DNA from: Mactra quadrangularis
Taxonomy: Eukaryota > Mollusca > Bivalvia > Venerida > Mactridae
Assembly (NCBI GenBank): GCA_025267735.1
Contig: CM046294.1
Coordinates: 39,679,570-39,743,569 of the forward strand
Direction of reading: 5' to 3'
Length of the DNA stretch: 64,000 bases
The first letter of the stretch is position 1. Each line of letters begins with the position of its first letter. Made by a program: the position numbers and the translations under genes. The notes under the pieces were generated by a model. The model did no database searches, was not told the DNA's origin, and was given only the letters and a program-made list of their open reading frames with translations. Positions 1 to 12,700 of this stretch are shown one piece after another.

Positions 1-600
1 AGTTTCACTGTGTCATCGCAACTTATATGTACATCTCCAAAGTTGAAATTTGGGGAGGTATCAGGAGTACGTTTCCTAATAACAATAGCTTGAAATTTAT
101 CTGGATTTGCCTGCATTTGGCTGAAATTAAAACATTCAATTAGATTGCAACTTTCTTTTTCTAAAACTGATTTCAAAACATTATTATCTGAGTGATTAAA
201 AGAGAGGGTGATATCATCTGTATACTTGTACAGTTCTGATTGTTCTACAAAGCAAAAATATCATTTATGAAAATGTTAAAGATCAAAGGGACTAGTATAG
301 AACCCTGTGGTATTCCTTTAAAATGTCAAGCCATGTGCTTGATGCCTTCTCAATTTTCACCTTCTGTTTCCTTTCTGATAAATATTTATATATGAGCTTG
401 GTTGTGCTTTCAGACAACCCGTACGCCCGCAGCTTTAAGACTAGAAGGTCGTGGGGGATGCGATCGAAATATTTCGACAAACCCATTAAAATTGCTGCCA
501 CATGGCCACCCCTGCCCAAAGCATTTTTGCAGTCCGCAACCACACGCAGTGGGGCTGTCTAACAGCTGTAGCCAGATCTGAAAGCAGATAAAATTACAAT
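1..600 (-). pseudogene. LINE reverse transcriptase fragment (broken)
   Basis: The minus strand reads through RT core blocks: SGYS, then AILMGLSKYFDRIPHDLL at about 490-430, then YTDD (the YADD-type catalytic motif C) near 225-210. In related elements the first block reads ILMDLSKAFD, so the catalytic Asp of motif A appears replaced by Gly here. A stop at the start of the 292-543 open stretch and a frame change near 300 break the gene. It would normally prime cDNA synthesis on the element's RNA at nicked DNA; this copy cannot. Confidence 0.85.
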
Positions 601-1699
601 AAAAATACTGTTAAAATGGGAATAGAGATGATCATTTAAACCTCTTTATAGATTTTGGACATGGTAGGGAGTATACCTACAGGTCTGTAGTTATTTTTAG
701 ATAAAAGGGTCTTCTTTCTTAAACTCGGGATAATTTGGGCTTTTTTAAAGTCTAATGGGAAGGTAGATGCGTCAATCATAGCATTTAAAATTTTAGATGT
801 GGGGTCTGCTAGAGTCTTACCAGCAACCTTTAAAATCTTAGGAGGAATACCATCACAACATATGGCTTGTTTGTGTCTAATGAATTAAAACATTTAAAAT
901 TGTTTCTTGTGAAACATGACTAAAATAAAAAGGTTCAACTGTGGGGCTATTTTTGATTATTTGAATAATACTTGGATGCGCTTCATCTAAAGCAGTTTGG
1001 TTTGTGATTCCAATATTTTTGGCAATATTTATGTAATAGTCATTTAAAATTGAGTAGACATCTTTTGATCTGAAATAATTTTATTTTCTTGCTTTAATGT
1101 GATTTCTGATGACTTATTTGATGATTTATTAGATAAAAATGGTTTGATGGTATTCCAAAAGTCCTTTGATTTGGTCCATCACTACATCTTTTATAGAAAT
1201 ATGTTGATATTGAGTTAAGTTAAATCCTTTCTTTACGATTTCTACGATGTCGATAGTATTGCCATTTTTTGGATTTTTATACTTTAAAAATGTATTATGG
1301 GCTTGTCTAGCTTTATAAAAACGTTTTCTATAATCAGCATTCATGTAGGGGTGGATTTTTTCGGACGTTTTTTCTTTACTGGGGGATGCTCATCAATTAG
1401 TAATGTTTAATGAGTAGAATAAATACCATTAATATCATCATAAACATGAGCAATATGAAAAAGAGTATTTTCTTAATCGTTCGTAAATTTTTCCTCATGA
1501 ACATTTTTGTAGCTCCGGAAAAGGACTTGTTTATATTTAGTTTTTGGTAGTTGTTCTTTGAGTGGATTGGAATCATAATGTGGCAGTCACTAATACCACA
1601 AATTTTAATGGATGTATTACATAAAAGGTTGGGTCAATTTGTCAACATAACATCAATTAGTGAAGGGTTTTATTTTTTGTAAAACAATTTGTTTCTTTG

Positions 1700-2180
1700 A
1701 CAAGATTGGTGACGTTGAAAGTATCTTGGATGTGTTGAATGGGCTTGCACTTGGAAAATGAAAGTAAGTCATAATTCAGGTTATCATAATTATACAATCA
1801 AATGATCATAATAAATCAACATTTTATCTAAGCTAGAACTTATATCTTTTTCAAAAACAACATCTGATAATGAAGGGGTCTATTACAACATAGAATACCC
1901 CATTTAGGTTTGTCTATATGAAGTTCAAAACATAAAGTTTCTACTTGATTGAATTCAAGGTATTTTCTCCTCTTAACTGGCCAATCTGATCTTATAAAAA
2001 ATGCATAAGTCCACATCCACGTGATGTCTTGTCTTTCCGTTCTATTTTATAATCATCTGCTGAAAAAATAGTATTGTTAAAAGAGTTATCAAGTTTAGTT
2101 TCTGCAATAGTAAAATTATCAACAAGTTTATCATAACAAATTTCACGTAGTTCTTGAAATGTGTACCTTACACTATTTAC
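1700..2180 (-). pseudogene. LINE APE-type endonuclease fragment (broken)
   Basis: Minus-strand translation between about 2175 and 1850 gives FQELREICYDKL, then IAETKLD, then FSADDYKIERKDR, and further on ETLCFELHIDKPKWGILCC. These match the layout of the exonuclease-endonuclease-phosphatase fold found at the N terminus of CR1/jockey-like ORF2. The active-site Glu in the ETKLD block is visible. Frame breaks and missing stretches show decay. It is separated from the RT fragment by a linker whose remnant is open at 1129-1344. Confidence 0.7.
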
Positions 2181-2210
2181 TAAGCTAAAATAGGACGTTT
2201 ACTGTTAAGT

Positions 2211-5200
2211 TTTTATCATTTGTTTGATGTCCTCAAACACACACGGGGCATCACTTTTATCACTAGATGTGGTTGTTGGTAGTATTGATTCATGGGCACT
2301 GCCATGTTTGTTTGAAAAGGGACCTCACTCTAAACATTGTTTTGGTATAAAAAATAAAAATGCATATTATTTTTTCTAAGAAGTGTCTGTAACACTTTAA
2401 ATTAGCGCTATCTGAGTCAAGAAAATATGTATTGAAACTCGAAAATGATATTTCCGAGTGGTCATCTAAAACAAAAGAAAATGTTTGCTTAAGTAAACAA
2501 TATTAAATGTTTACACATATACACATCAATATCAATGATTTCAGAGGACACAATCTAGTTATGGACTTTAGAATCCGTTTTCAAATTTCTATAAACATAA
2601 GTTGAAAATATCTTGTGGTAGTTTGTCTGGCGTTTATTGACAATGATATTTACAACGCGTTTAGATGAATCAACTAAGGGTAAAACAAACATGCACTGCA
2701 ACACTTATTCATTTATTGTACTTTGCCTTTTATAAACACCTTTGAAATAATCTGAACAATGTAAAAAAACACAGGGAGTTTAGTACGCACATATTGAACT
2801 AGAGATTATGATTTAAATAATGCATTGTTTTCAATAGTTATTTAACTGTGCGTTTACGTTTTAATTTCATATGTTTTATTATTTGTCTCGGTAAATAGTA
2901 TAAACAGTACCTTAACAAGTTAGCAAGGCAGTAAAGGATTGCAGATGATATTGAAGAATGTTACAGGATAAATTAAGGTATATAAAATATTTTTTACTCT
3001 TAGATTGAGTGCACTTACGAATAAAAATTACTAAATCCTCTAATTTTCTAGACATTGTGGTAAATATAAAACAATAAGTTGACATTAGTGTAATATAATT
3101 TCTAACGGGTACTTGAATTGGTTCAATCGCTTGTATAAAATTATCTTGCTCAAGGCATATGGTTCATACATGCCAACAACTAAACTATAAAGACAATAAA
3201 ACCTGGCATGTATACTATAATGCATTTTTCAGATATCTATTTATCATTTTAAAATTGTGCGTTATAAACTTTATGTTTTGGTGCGCCGTTAAAACCAACC
3301 AAATTCTTTTTAAAAAATAATTTGCAATTCATCAAAAGTTATAACCAGCGTTGTTAATATATTAAGAAAATATATCAACTGTTGAAAAGAGGAAATGACT
3401 AAAGAATTGGGAGCTGAAACAATCTTTTATATCTTATCTTAACAAATTGTGCGCCAGACATGCTAAGAAGAACGATTTTTGCATTTGCACAATTGCATTC
3501 TTAGTTTAACACGTATTATTCAATTTTAGAACATAAACACATTTACGCTCTGTTATAGTCCATTTTTCTCAAATGTCAAAGTTTGAATAATTTCACGTTG
3601 AATGATTACACTGTATCTTAATATCACGAGTGTTAGACAAAGAGTACGACGTCTCCGTGAAACTATTCGTGTTTTGACAGTTGAGAAAAACGAATTATAT
3701 GAGGAGTGCAAATGTTTAAATTAATAGTTCGATCCTTCTAAAATACCGGATTAGGTAGATATACGATACGATATGTTAACTTTTTTGTAGTTTATTTTTG
3801 CTTTATATATTTTTACCATGCACACTTATTACAATAGACTGTCATTGGATGATATCTTAATATATGAATCTTGACAACCTTGAAAAAATAACTTAACGAC
3901 ACTGACAAAATTGGTTATTTATCCGATTTAGGTTTTATATATCATAATAAAACATTTAAATGACTATGAAATTGCTTTGAAATTAAATTTGTGCATGCAA
4001 TTAGAACTTTACGACTAAAACAGTACAATGCATGTGCGATAATCAATTTTTTGTAAACTAGTTTTGTTGAATTTGCAGTAGATTTATCGTGCGAGGTTGA
4101 TGAAAAAAAAACTGTTTATAGCTATTGTACATTTTAGTTTACATACCTTATACGGACCAGAACGTTCTTACGATCCGAAACGTTACACGCGCTATCTTTC
4201 TAACAGTTTATTTGCGTCCAATATTGTGCACAGGGTTCAGACAGGAAGACCAAGGGTCTCACCACGAAGTAAAAGTGTTCTATTGAAGTAGGATCTATTG
4301 CGAAGATAAAATTATTTGTATAAAATTATAACAAATTATCGTAAATATATATACATTAATGTCCTTAACTTAGTTTAACTCACGCAATAAATTTAGACGT
4401 TTTAATTAGATCATAAACGTACATTATTACTTCCAACAAACACGTTACCTATTAATTCGTTATCGCATGAAAAAATCAACTTATTTTGTAATACATAAGA
4501 CTTACTGTTACCTTCATATGACATGACGGGTATATAGGTTTTATCTCAACACTAGGGCATGTTCTGATTAAAATCCGATATAAATTTTCCGCTTGCCTAC
4601 ACGCTAATTTAGATCTAGCATTTTTCAAACGACGGTCACGTTCTGGTGACCTTTTCTCATCATAATATTCATGACGAGATTGTTATGATACGTAACTTGT
4701 TTACATCGTCTACGTCCCGCATTTGAAAAGAGCCATCCAAACACAGGCTGTCAATTATACCGCTGTTAAATTAGCTTGACAACCTTAGTCTAAAAGTAGA
4801 AATTACGAAACCAAATGTTATAAATAGTGTTTTATCTAGATGAAAGCTACGCATTAATTGGTAGACACAAAGTTCATCTGGACATGACCTTCCACGGAGT
4901 CAGTAGAGATCCTGTACGACAATGCTCTACAGGATATCTGTTTACGGAGATTGTGACATGTTATACTTGTTTTGGTACCTTTCTGAATTACTACTCATAC
5001 GACATTTACAAAAAATACTCACTCGTGAACCAAATTTGCTTTTCCTTGAACGATATATTAGGTACTTTTCAAACAATATTAGTACAATTAGAGTATATAA
5101 TTATATTTATATCTTTAACATTGATACATCTACTCAGTACCCATACGTAAACATATGAATGAACTATTACTTAAAAAGTAATATAGTTAAAACCTATACA

Positions 5201-8034
5201 TTAGAGATTATTTCACTAGCTACATGTATTTATATTTATTTTCAGTTTGACGAATGAAACTCATAACTTTTTGTTTTATTTAGATGTTTGCTATTAGATC
5301 GTTTGCACAAGTTAAATATTCTAAACATGCACTTTATCAAAAGATTTAAAATTACATGCAACGTTTAACTAATTTAGTTTTAAAAATGTAATGTATTTCC
5401 TGATTGCGTAGCGTTATTTTGGCTCGCCACGACGGGTAAAGAAGTATTATCTAGACACTTATACTCGTTATATCTGTTTTGGTCCAACTAGGACATAATT
5501 GAGGCACGGAAAGTTTGAAACAAAGAAATTTAAATTGCACATTAGAGTAGTGAGTTGATATATGATTTGACATGTGCATTTATAAAACATATTTTACGAG
5601 ATTGTAAAGGTAACCATATTTGATTTATTTTTTAAAATTATCATTATTATAAATGTACTTAATACGAGTTACTAGTTGTATTGATAATGTTTGCATACCA
5701 TTAAATAGATGTTTTGCAAATCATTATAAAAACGTGTCACCACATTAGGGATTCAAATGCGCAATATCATTTCTGATATTGAAAAATATCTAAAGCAATT
5801 CATGTATAAAACGCACGTTCGCATTTTTCAACACTGTCTTCATTCCTTATTCTAGAAGCATTTTGCCATATCATTAAATGATTGTTTTGCTAATACATAA
5901 AAGTAACTTGATTTGTAAAACACTGTACGCACTACAAGAATTTATACCTTTCTATATGCATGTAATTTGATCTCTATTTTGTATTTTTGTTTATAATCTG
6001 TAAATGTAACTGATCATGTATTATACAATGGAACCCCTCTAAACTTGAATTCTTTTAACCGGAATTCTCTCCAAACTAGAATTTTCTTCAGGTCCCGAAA
6101 ATTTCTCCTCTTTATTCATATAACAAAAATACAAAAAGACCCTCTATTCCGGAAACCCCTACATTCCGGAAACCGAACAAGTTAAACTTCATTATTTGTC
6201 ATGCAAAACGACCTCTGTATATCAAAAGTCGAAATGTGAGAATTGATATTGGCGAGGTAGAGACACTACTCTCGAGAAAGTGACATTTTCATTTGTTTAA
6301 CAGGTGCAGCGTGAAAATTACTATCCGTGATAATCGCTTATTAATTTAAACATTGAAAGGTGACACTTATTGTTTGGTTGCGAAAATATCCTCAGTAAGA
6401 TATGGGTTTTTTTCTTATTTTTGGCGAAAGATATTTAGCTTGATCGAACATTTGCATTGTAATTGATAATTAAGGATATAGTTTAATCGTGAATTGGGCG
6501 GTGTTTAATTGATATATGATTGACCAATAATTTGTAAAAAAAAAATAATTGTTCTATATTTGAGTTGTAACAATGACTATTGAAATATAATTGTACACGA
6601 GTTTACTTGTTCGAGTTAATTAATAAGTTACATTTGTTTTTCAATAAATCATCATTCTATTGGGAATTTTCAATGCAAAATGATCGAAATTGTAAATTTC
6701 GGTAAAATGTCTCGGCCACAGTCTAATTTTCAACTGTTTGAATTGCCATTAGATGATTAAATGAAAATAATTAATGAGTCTGAATTGGTTCCACAAAGTA
6801 CATTTATGGTACTTTTTGTTCATTTGTAAAAAAACTTTCGGTTTCTACATTGCGTATTTATGCGTATACTTTATGACGTCAGCCGGTTTTAACAGAGCCT
6901 GGCTCATATTAAACTTTAATTTGGATAAACAAAATGTTGACCTTGTTTCTCCACGATTAATATGAGCGACTCACTAAATAACTAACGCTGTGTGCGAATG
7001 TGAACAGCTAGCATGCCCAGATATGTAATCGAGTAAATACTGGTCACGTACTCGTATCGTTTCGCAATCCAAATATAGTTTCTATTTGAAACGCTAGCAT
7101 TTTGTTTAATTTTAAAATGTTTATCATTTTAACTTCAATCAGTCAGTAATCTCAGTTTCGGTATAGTCAATCTATTAATGGTTTGTAGCAATTAAATTTG
7201 ATGTTAGTCATTTGTTTGGTGGCTAATTAACACTTGTTTGCAGTTTTGAACAACAATTGATAAAACCAATTTAAGAGGTATGTCAGCATTTTCAAACTGA
7301 ATGGTATTTGATTTCAATGACATAATCATAGTGTCTAGTTAATGTATGAGTACTTAATTAAGCGATCCTAATGAAATAGGTATGCTTATTTATTGATGCT
7401 ATGTCTACTTAACTTTAAAGGACCGTTACTGTGGATTTATGTTATAGAAGTTATGCCTCTGATTTATTTTGTTTGATAGAGTAAAATAAACCTTGCCATG
7501 AGCAAAACACTCAAAAAGTTTAGTGCAGTCTTTGGACAGCTCTTGTTAAATTCTATTGATTGACATTATGTTATTTAATTAATCAATAAGTTTAGGACAT
7601 CATTCTTCCAACACCCTAGTGCTTTGAATTTATTAAAGTCTTCGATACTATGTAATATATAATAGTAAGATGATTTAAGAAACCATGTGTACATAACATT
7701 TTACTAATGGTAAGTGTAATTGCCAAAAAACGCACTGATTACTTAGCATAAATGTCAGACGACTGTTATAAAATTCAACAATTTCCAAACTTGTAAATCA
7801 GTTCATTGCTATTCAGAAAAGATAAAATAAGTTAAGTTAAGAGCTATGGTATTCAATACTTCCTTGCAAATAATGTATACTGCATGCCTAATCTTTTTTG
7901 AGACGAATTCAAAGAATATGCTATTATATCGATTTATAGGGTTTACATAAATGATGTTTAAAACATATATTCCGCTTAAATTAAAAACCTATAGATAACA
8001 GTCTGTGAAGTTACATTGTTTAATTAAAGAGCTT
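2211..8034. other. Gene-free AT-rich stretch
   Basis: No exon with convincing splice sites and no recognisable protein on either strand. Short open frames at 4097-4291, 4827-5158 and 6774-6965 have no recognisable domain or homologous copy in the window and look like chance. Around 6026-6200 there is a run of GGAATTC/TTCCGGAA-type motifs beginning GGAACCCCTCTAAAC that resembles the end of a pogo/Tigger-like DNA transposon, but a matching opposite end was not found. Confidence 0.5.
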
Positions 8035-8036
8035 TA

Positions 8037-8463
8037 TTGTACGATTATATTGAACTGTCCGATTGCATAAATTAAAACGTCACATTACACGGTATATTCA
8101 ATACTCGGATAATTTCGGTAGATATGAATGTTTTTTTTCATTGTTTTCTTGAAGTGTTTTATTTCTATGTTCAAAAATTGCTGAATAAAATACACGTAAA
8201 ACAAAAAAAATACAAAACGAAGAACAAACAAAAGGAAAAAAATGACATATTTAGCTTCAGACTCGCATTCTTTCAAAAATAGATGTTAAGTAGTATGACA
8301 CTTTAACCGTACGACCATTAAGCCAGATGAGATATCGACACTAAATTAACTTACACATTGTATATTAACTGCCAATTTCTATATATATAAAGCGGAAAAT
8401 AATATATACAGTGTGCGATAAACGTGTAATTATGCAATCGGACAGTTCAATATAATCGTACAA
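8037..8463. mobile_element. MITE with 34-bp perfect terminal inverted repeats, TA target site
   Basis: Bases 8037-8070 (starting TTGTACGATTATATTG) recur as an exact reverse complement at 8430-8463. The ends are flanked by TA at 8035-8036 and 8464-8465, as expected for a Tc1/mariner-type TA duplication. The 427-bp interior has no transposase; the 63-codon minus-strand frame inside it is chance. The perfect arms suggest a fairly recent, non-autonomous insertion about 1.2 kb upstream of locus A. Confidence 0.85.
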
Positions 8464-8465
8464 TA

Positions 8466-9717
8466 CAGTTTTAAACTTTAGCTGAATGCAGATGTTAGTT
8501 ATCAGGTCATTGTAGAAATTAAATAATGTTGACCAACTCTTTATCTAAAGATTAACAATGACATGCAACGTTCAAACGTATTTAGTGACATACAAGTAAA
8601 TATTAAGCGCTATCTTGATGGGATATGACGGGTACAGAAGTTTTATCTTAACACTTGAACATGTTATATCCATTGTTATATCTTGTTTTGGTTAAGCGAA
8701 GACAAACGTGATAAAAAACCAACAATATATTGGACATTAAAAGTACACATTTTAAAATTGCGTTCGTATTGAATATGAATGATGCAAAAATGAGAGAAAA
8801 AAGGTGATTGAGATTTTTTCATTTAAGTAAATGTCGTTATTGATACTTTGAATATTTGTTTTTTTTTCATAGCTACTATTTACTTAAGTCATTAAGTATC
8901 AGGTTAAAATAGCTCATTAATGCACATGTTATCTCCTTTCTAAGATATAAACGAGCATTGTCAAGTTTGATATTTAAAAAAAAAGTTTAGATAAAAATCA
9001 GTATATACCGTGGCAATAATTTTGTCTTAATGTTTTAATAAAAAAGTTTGATGTTAATAAAATTTGATATGTAAGTTCTAGAAATGACCATGGTTACATG
9101 TATGTGATTTGCAAATTGTATGATGAGCAACAACGATTAATGTAACACACATTTCAAATATATAATACATTTTGAAAACGTTAAAACTATTTATTTGACA
9201 GATGTATTAGTCTGTATCTCTTTATACAATAACTCCCAAACCAGAAAATGAGTGTATACCGTTTTGCATATACATCCCTACCATAACAGGCATATCGTAA
9301 ATCTAGTAGAGAGCTCGGGAGTTATTTAGTAACTCCCGTGCTTGCCAATTAATGGTAGTTGTGGATTGTGGATGTCCTTGTGTCACGTGCGTTTTACATT
9401 TTTACCGTGAAATAAAACCATAAAAAATGAAATGTTTGATCAAGCAACATTATGCATGGACGTCAATTGAATGTGCATAACAGTTTATGATTAATAGTGC
9501 TTAAGCAAACATGTTCAAAACTGTGCAAGCAATTAAGATGGTCGCTGACTTACAGCATACTTGATAATTTGATTGTACAATGTATGTTAAGTTAACTATT
9601 TAGGTATATATGTAACCAATAGGTACATAAATCCTTCTTGTACGATTTTAAAATAAATTGGTTATTTAGTATATTTTGTGGTAGTGGAATGTAGTAATTT
9701 TATATGTTTACTTCTAG
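8466..9717. other. Upstream region of locus A, no gene seen
   Basis: No coding exon was found. A splice acceptor (CTTCTAG at 9711-9717) lies just before the exon that carries the first ATG of locus A, so the transcript probably starts in an untranslated leader exon somewhere in or beyond this stretch. I could not locate that leader or a promoter from sequence alone. Confidence 0.4.
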
Positions 9718-9773
9718 ATTAACCTTCATAAACATGAAGATTATGTACATGCATGGAATATTATCAACATTAG
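9718..9773 (+). CDS. Locus A first coding exon (signal peptide start)
   Basis: ATG at 9734 opens MKIMYMHGILSTL, 13 codons plus one base (phase 1) before GTAAGT at 9774. The hydrophobic run continues into exon 2 (VVLCSC), making a split signal peptide. A CTTCTAG acceptor at 9711-9717 implies an upstream untranslated exon. The same 40-nt coding length to a phase 1 donor occurs in locus B (44567-44606) and, with a ruined ATG, in locus D (58856-58895). That match supports this start. Confidence 0.75.
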
Positions 9774-12700
9774 GTAAGTCCTAGTATAAAATAACATAAT
9801 TATTAAAATATATATTTAGTAAATTAATGCCACATAATGACTTAAATGTCATAATTTGAAACGAAACAGGTCAAAATAATAAGAATAAAAACAGTAATGG
9901 TAATATATAGTGCCAATCATAAACTTGCTATTAAAATTGATATTGTACTATATTCTATAAAATACTTAATTTATTTATATTTCCTTTGTTTGAACTTCTA
10001 AGCCAACTAATTCTTAAATGCAAAACACAATGACATATGATATATTTGCTTAACTATAGGAGAGATATGATATGCCTTTGCATGTAAATTAATATATTGA
10101 CAGTGAATCAGTATTTACTAATTTTAAAGCAAATATGTTTTTACTTAAATAAAAGGTGTTTAACATGACCGAGGTAAACATTGTGAAATCTTAACTTCGA
10201 TCTGGACTTCAATAGGATGAAATATTAAGGAGGTGCGATTTATGTGTCACGTTTATTAAATAATTGAATTCGCAATAAAACATGTCTGGCCTATGCAATA
10301 TTTGAAACAATCTGGATTCGCAGGAAGTCTAGACAACATATGATATGCTATTGCAATTCAGTTCTGCTGTCTACCGATAAGTACTAAGTTATCTGATACA
10401 AGTGCCTCCCATTTATACTATTTGGTGCCATTGGCAATAATTAACTATGTAGTTTTGGGGAAAAATCCATTCGTCGTTTGCGATTTATATTAAAGCAATA
10501 CATACGAAATGGAAATAGTTTTCTAAGTTTTATATTTTAGTTGTGTTGTGTAGTTGTCAAACATCATCATTGGTTATTAATGTCATTGAGGTAGTAAGCA
10601 AAGACGATTTCACATTAGTTTGTAATGTGCAATCGTCAATTAATCTATCAAGGTGGACATACCTATCAGGATCTAATGGAACATCATTGATGAGTTATCA
10701 GAATGGGCAGTGCCCAGTGTCACCATCCGATTCTTTTCTTAGTGAGAGTAGTAAATATTCTACAGCATGTAACAATACAGGGTATCAAGTTACATTTCAT
10801 CCATACGAAGGTAGAAATATCAATAACCACATCTTAGCTTGTAGAGATGCTGTGCAACTTGATGGAACAGGATCAACATGGATGATTAAAGTAATACAAG
10901 GTAACTAATTAACCTTATACCTAAAACGTGTATTAAAGTCTGTAAAGTGAGAGCTCTTTATGCCTTTACATTATATTTCCTTAAAGTTTTCCCTTTAATA
11001 AACTGTTTTCGGAACCGGCATGAACATTGGACCGTATACTAATTTGGACCTTTTACAAAACTTATGTTGGAGACCGCGTATAAAACATTCAATAGCTTTA
11101 TACTTCAATTTATTTCGGGATTACCAATAGTATCACGAATTTTATTCATTTCTCTATACCGGGGAGAATTTCATTAGATAGACAGGAATGGTGAAGCAAA
11201 TTGTAAAAATATAGGTAAAAATCTGACTTAGACAGCTTCATTGAAAGAAAAAATATTCAGAACCTTAAATATGTTTGAAAGCATGCATGTATGATCTTTT
11301 CGAAAACTGTACGATAGCTTTGGGTTTTTTGTGTTTCAAAATGACAATACCCAAAATCTAGTTTTATTTTAAGATAACGATTTATTGATCTGTGTGCGTA
11401 TATGCTAAACAATTAAGTAAAAGTAAAAGTACATATTTCTTATTTCAATACAGGCAGTCCTTGTACATATTGTAGACCACCTATCACATTTAATGTTCAA
11501 GAAGTAACAGAAAGAGATGATGTAACATTAATATGTACAATAACAGATGATGTACGATATGTCACCTGGAATGTGAATTTAGGATCCAAAACAACTGTTT
11601 TGGGTCTTGATCAGAAAGGAAAATGTTCTACTTCATCAGGTGGTGCATCATTTCTAGACAATGCAAACGAGTATATATTTACATGCAACAGGACAGTATA
11701 TCAAGTCACAAGGCTAAATGTACAAAGAAGTGAACATAATGGCATTTATATGTGTTTTCCGTCTGGTCAGGCAGAAGGTACAGGGCCGAATTGGATTATC
11801 AAAGTTAAAGGTACGTATTCATCTAACGATATATTGACAATTACAAATTATATTGCACTTTTGTGAATTGTTTTAAGTAATCTTAAATTGATTGTATTTG
11901 AGTGGATGTTTAACAATTAAGGATCGAATTCATAGAAACTGACTTTCATCGAAAAATATATGTCATTTTGGTGATAGCTAATAAGGTCTTTATGCTGAAA
12001 TTAGCTATCACCAAAATGACATTTATTTTTCGATGAAAGTCAGTTTCCATGAATTCATTCTTTATACTTACAACCTTTCTGGGCGAAATATTTCGACTAA
12101 AGTATTATTAATTGCGTTGATATCAAGAACTATGTTTTAGTGCGTAAGAGCCGAATGCATTGAAATGCGGAATAATCTTGTTCGTTAACAGGTCTTTCAT
12201 AGTGGCTGCCGGCCATTTTGGTCTTCGCTTCGATGCAATTTTCCAGGTTTTATTGTCATTTCAGAATCAATAATGCAAAGAAATGTAAGTAAATGGGTTT
12301 TAATTTGTATAAAAAATCACTACAATGGAACACCAAGATTTTATAGCTTTATAAAACGTGTAAACAAGTAGAAAGTTTTACGCTATTCCCGTGCGTTTAT
12401 CAAGGCCGAGGTCAACTATTTATAATAAAGATAAAAGTGAAACTGAAATGTTTATTTCAGTTAACATTTATTTCTCATTTTATTTTCAATATGATGATAT
12501 AGGACCATTTTTTATGTTTTCGGTGATTTACTTCTTTTATTGACAAGCATATCTTTTGTTTTGCATGTGACCGCGTTAAAATATATTTTTCATTCATGAA
12601 ATTAGTACCGGCATAACGTAATTTAAAGTCATGAAAATTTATGATTTTCTTGTGGGCAACTGCGTTTATCAATTTTTGTAGGCAACTGTGTTTTTTCAAG

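Larger units (their letters stand above)
1..2210 (-). mobile_element. Decayed non-LTR (LINE) retrotransposon, endonuclease plus reverse transcriptase
   Basis: Read on the minus strand, this stretch gives endonuclease-like sequence first (about 2175-1800, with AETKLD, DDYKIERKDR and the ETLCFEL..KPKWGIL stretch), then a linker (about 1344-1129), then a reverse transcriptase (about 600-1). The order is that of an APE-type LINE ORF2 such as CR1 or jockey-like elements. The reading frame is broken many times and no single long ORF remains. The 3' end lies beyond the window start, and no 5' UTR or target duplication could be fixed. It is a dead, truncated copy. The upstream limit near 2210 is approximate. 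Confidence 0.85.

Noticed and set aside
4097..4291. 64-codon frame with Arg/Ser-rich end
   Set aside because: Short, no recognisable family, no supporting signals.
4827..5158. Two overlapping 78-107 codon plus-strand frames
   Set aside because: No domain, no splice context and no relative in the window; composition fits chance in AT-rich DNA.
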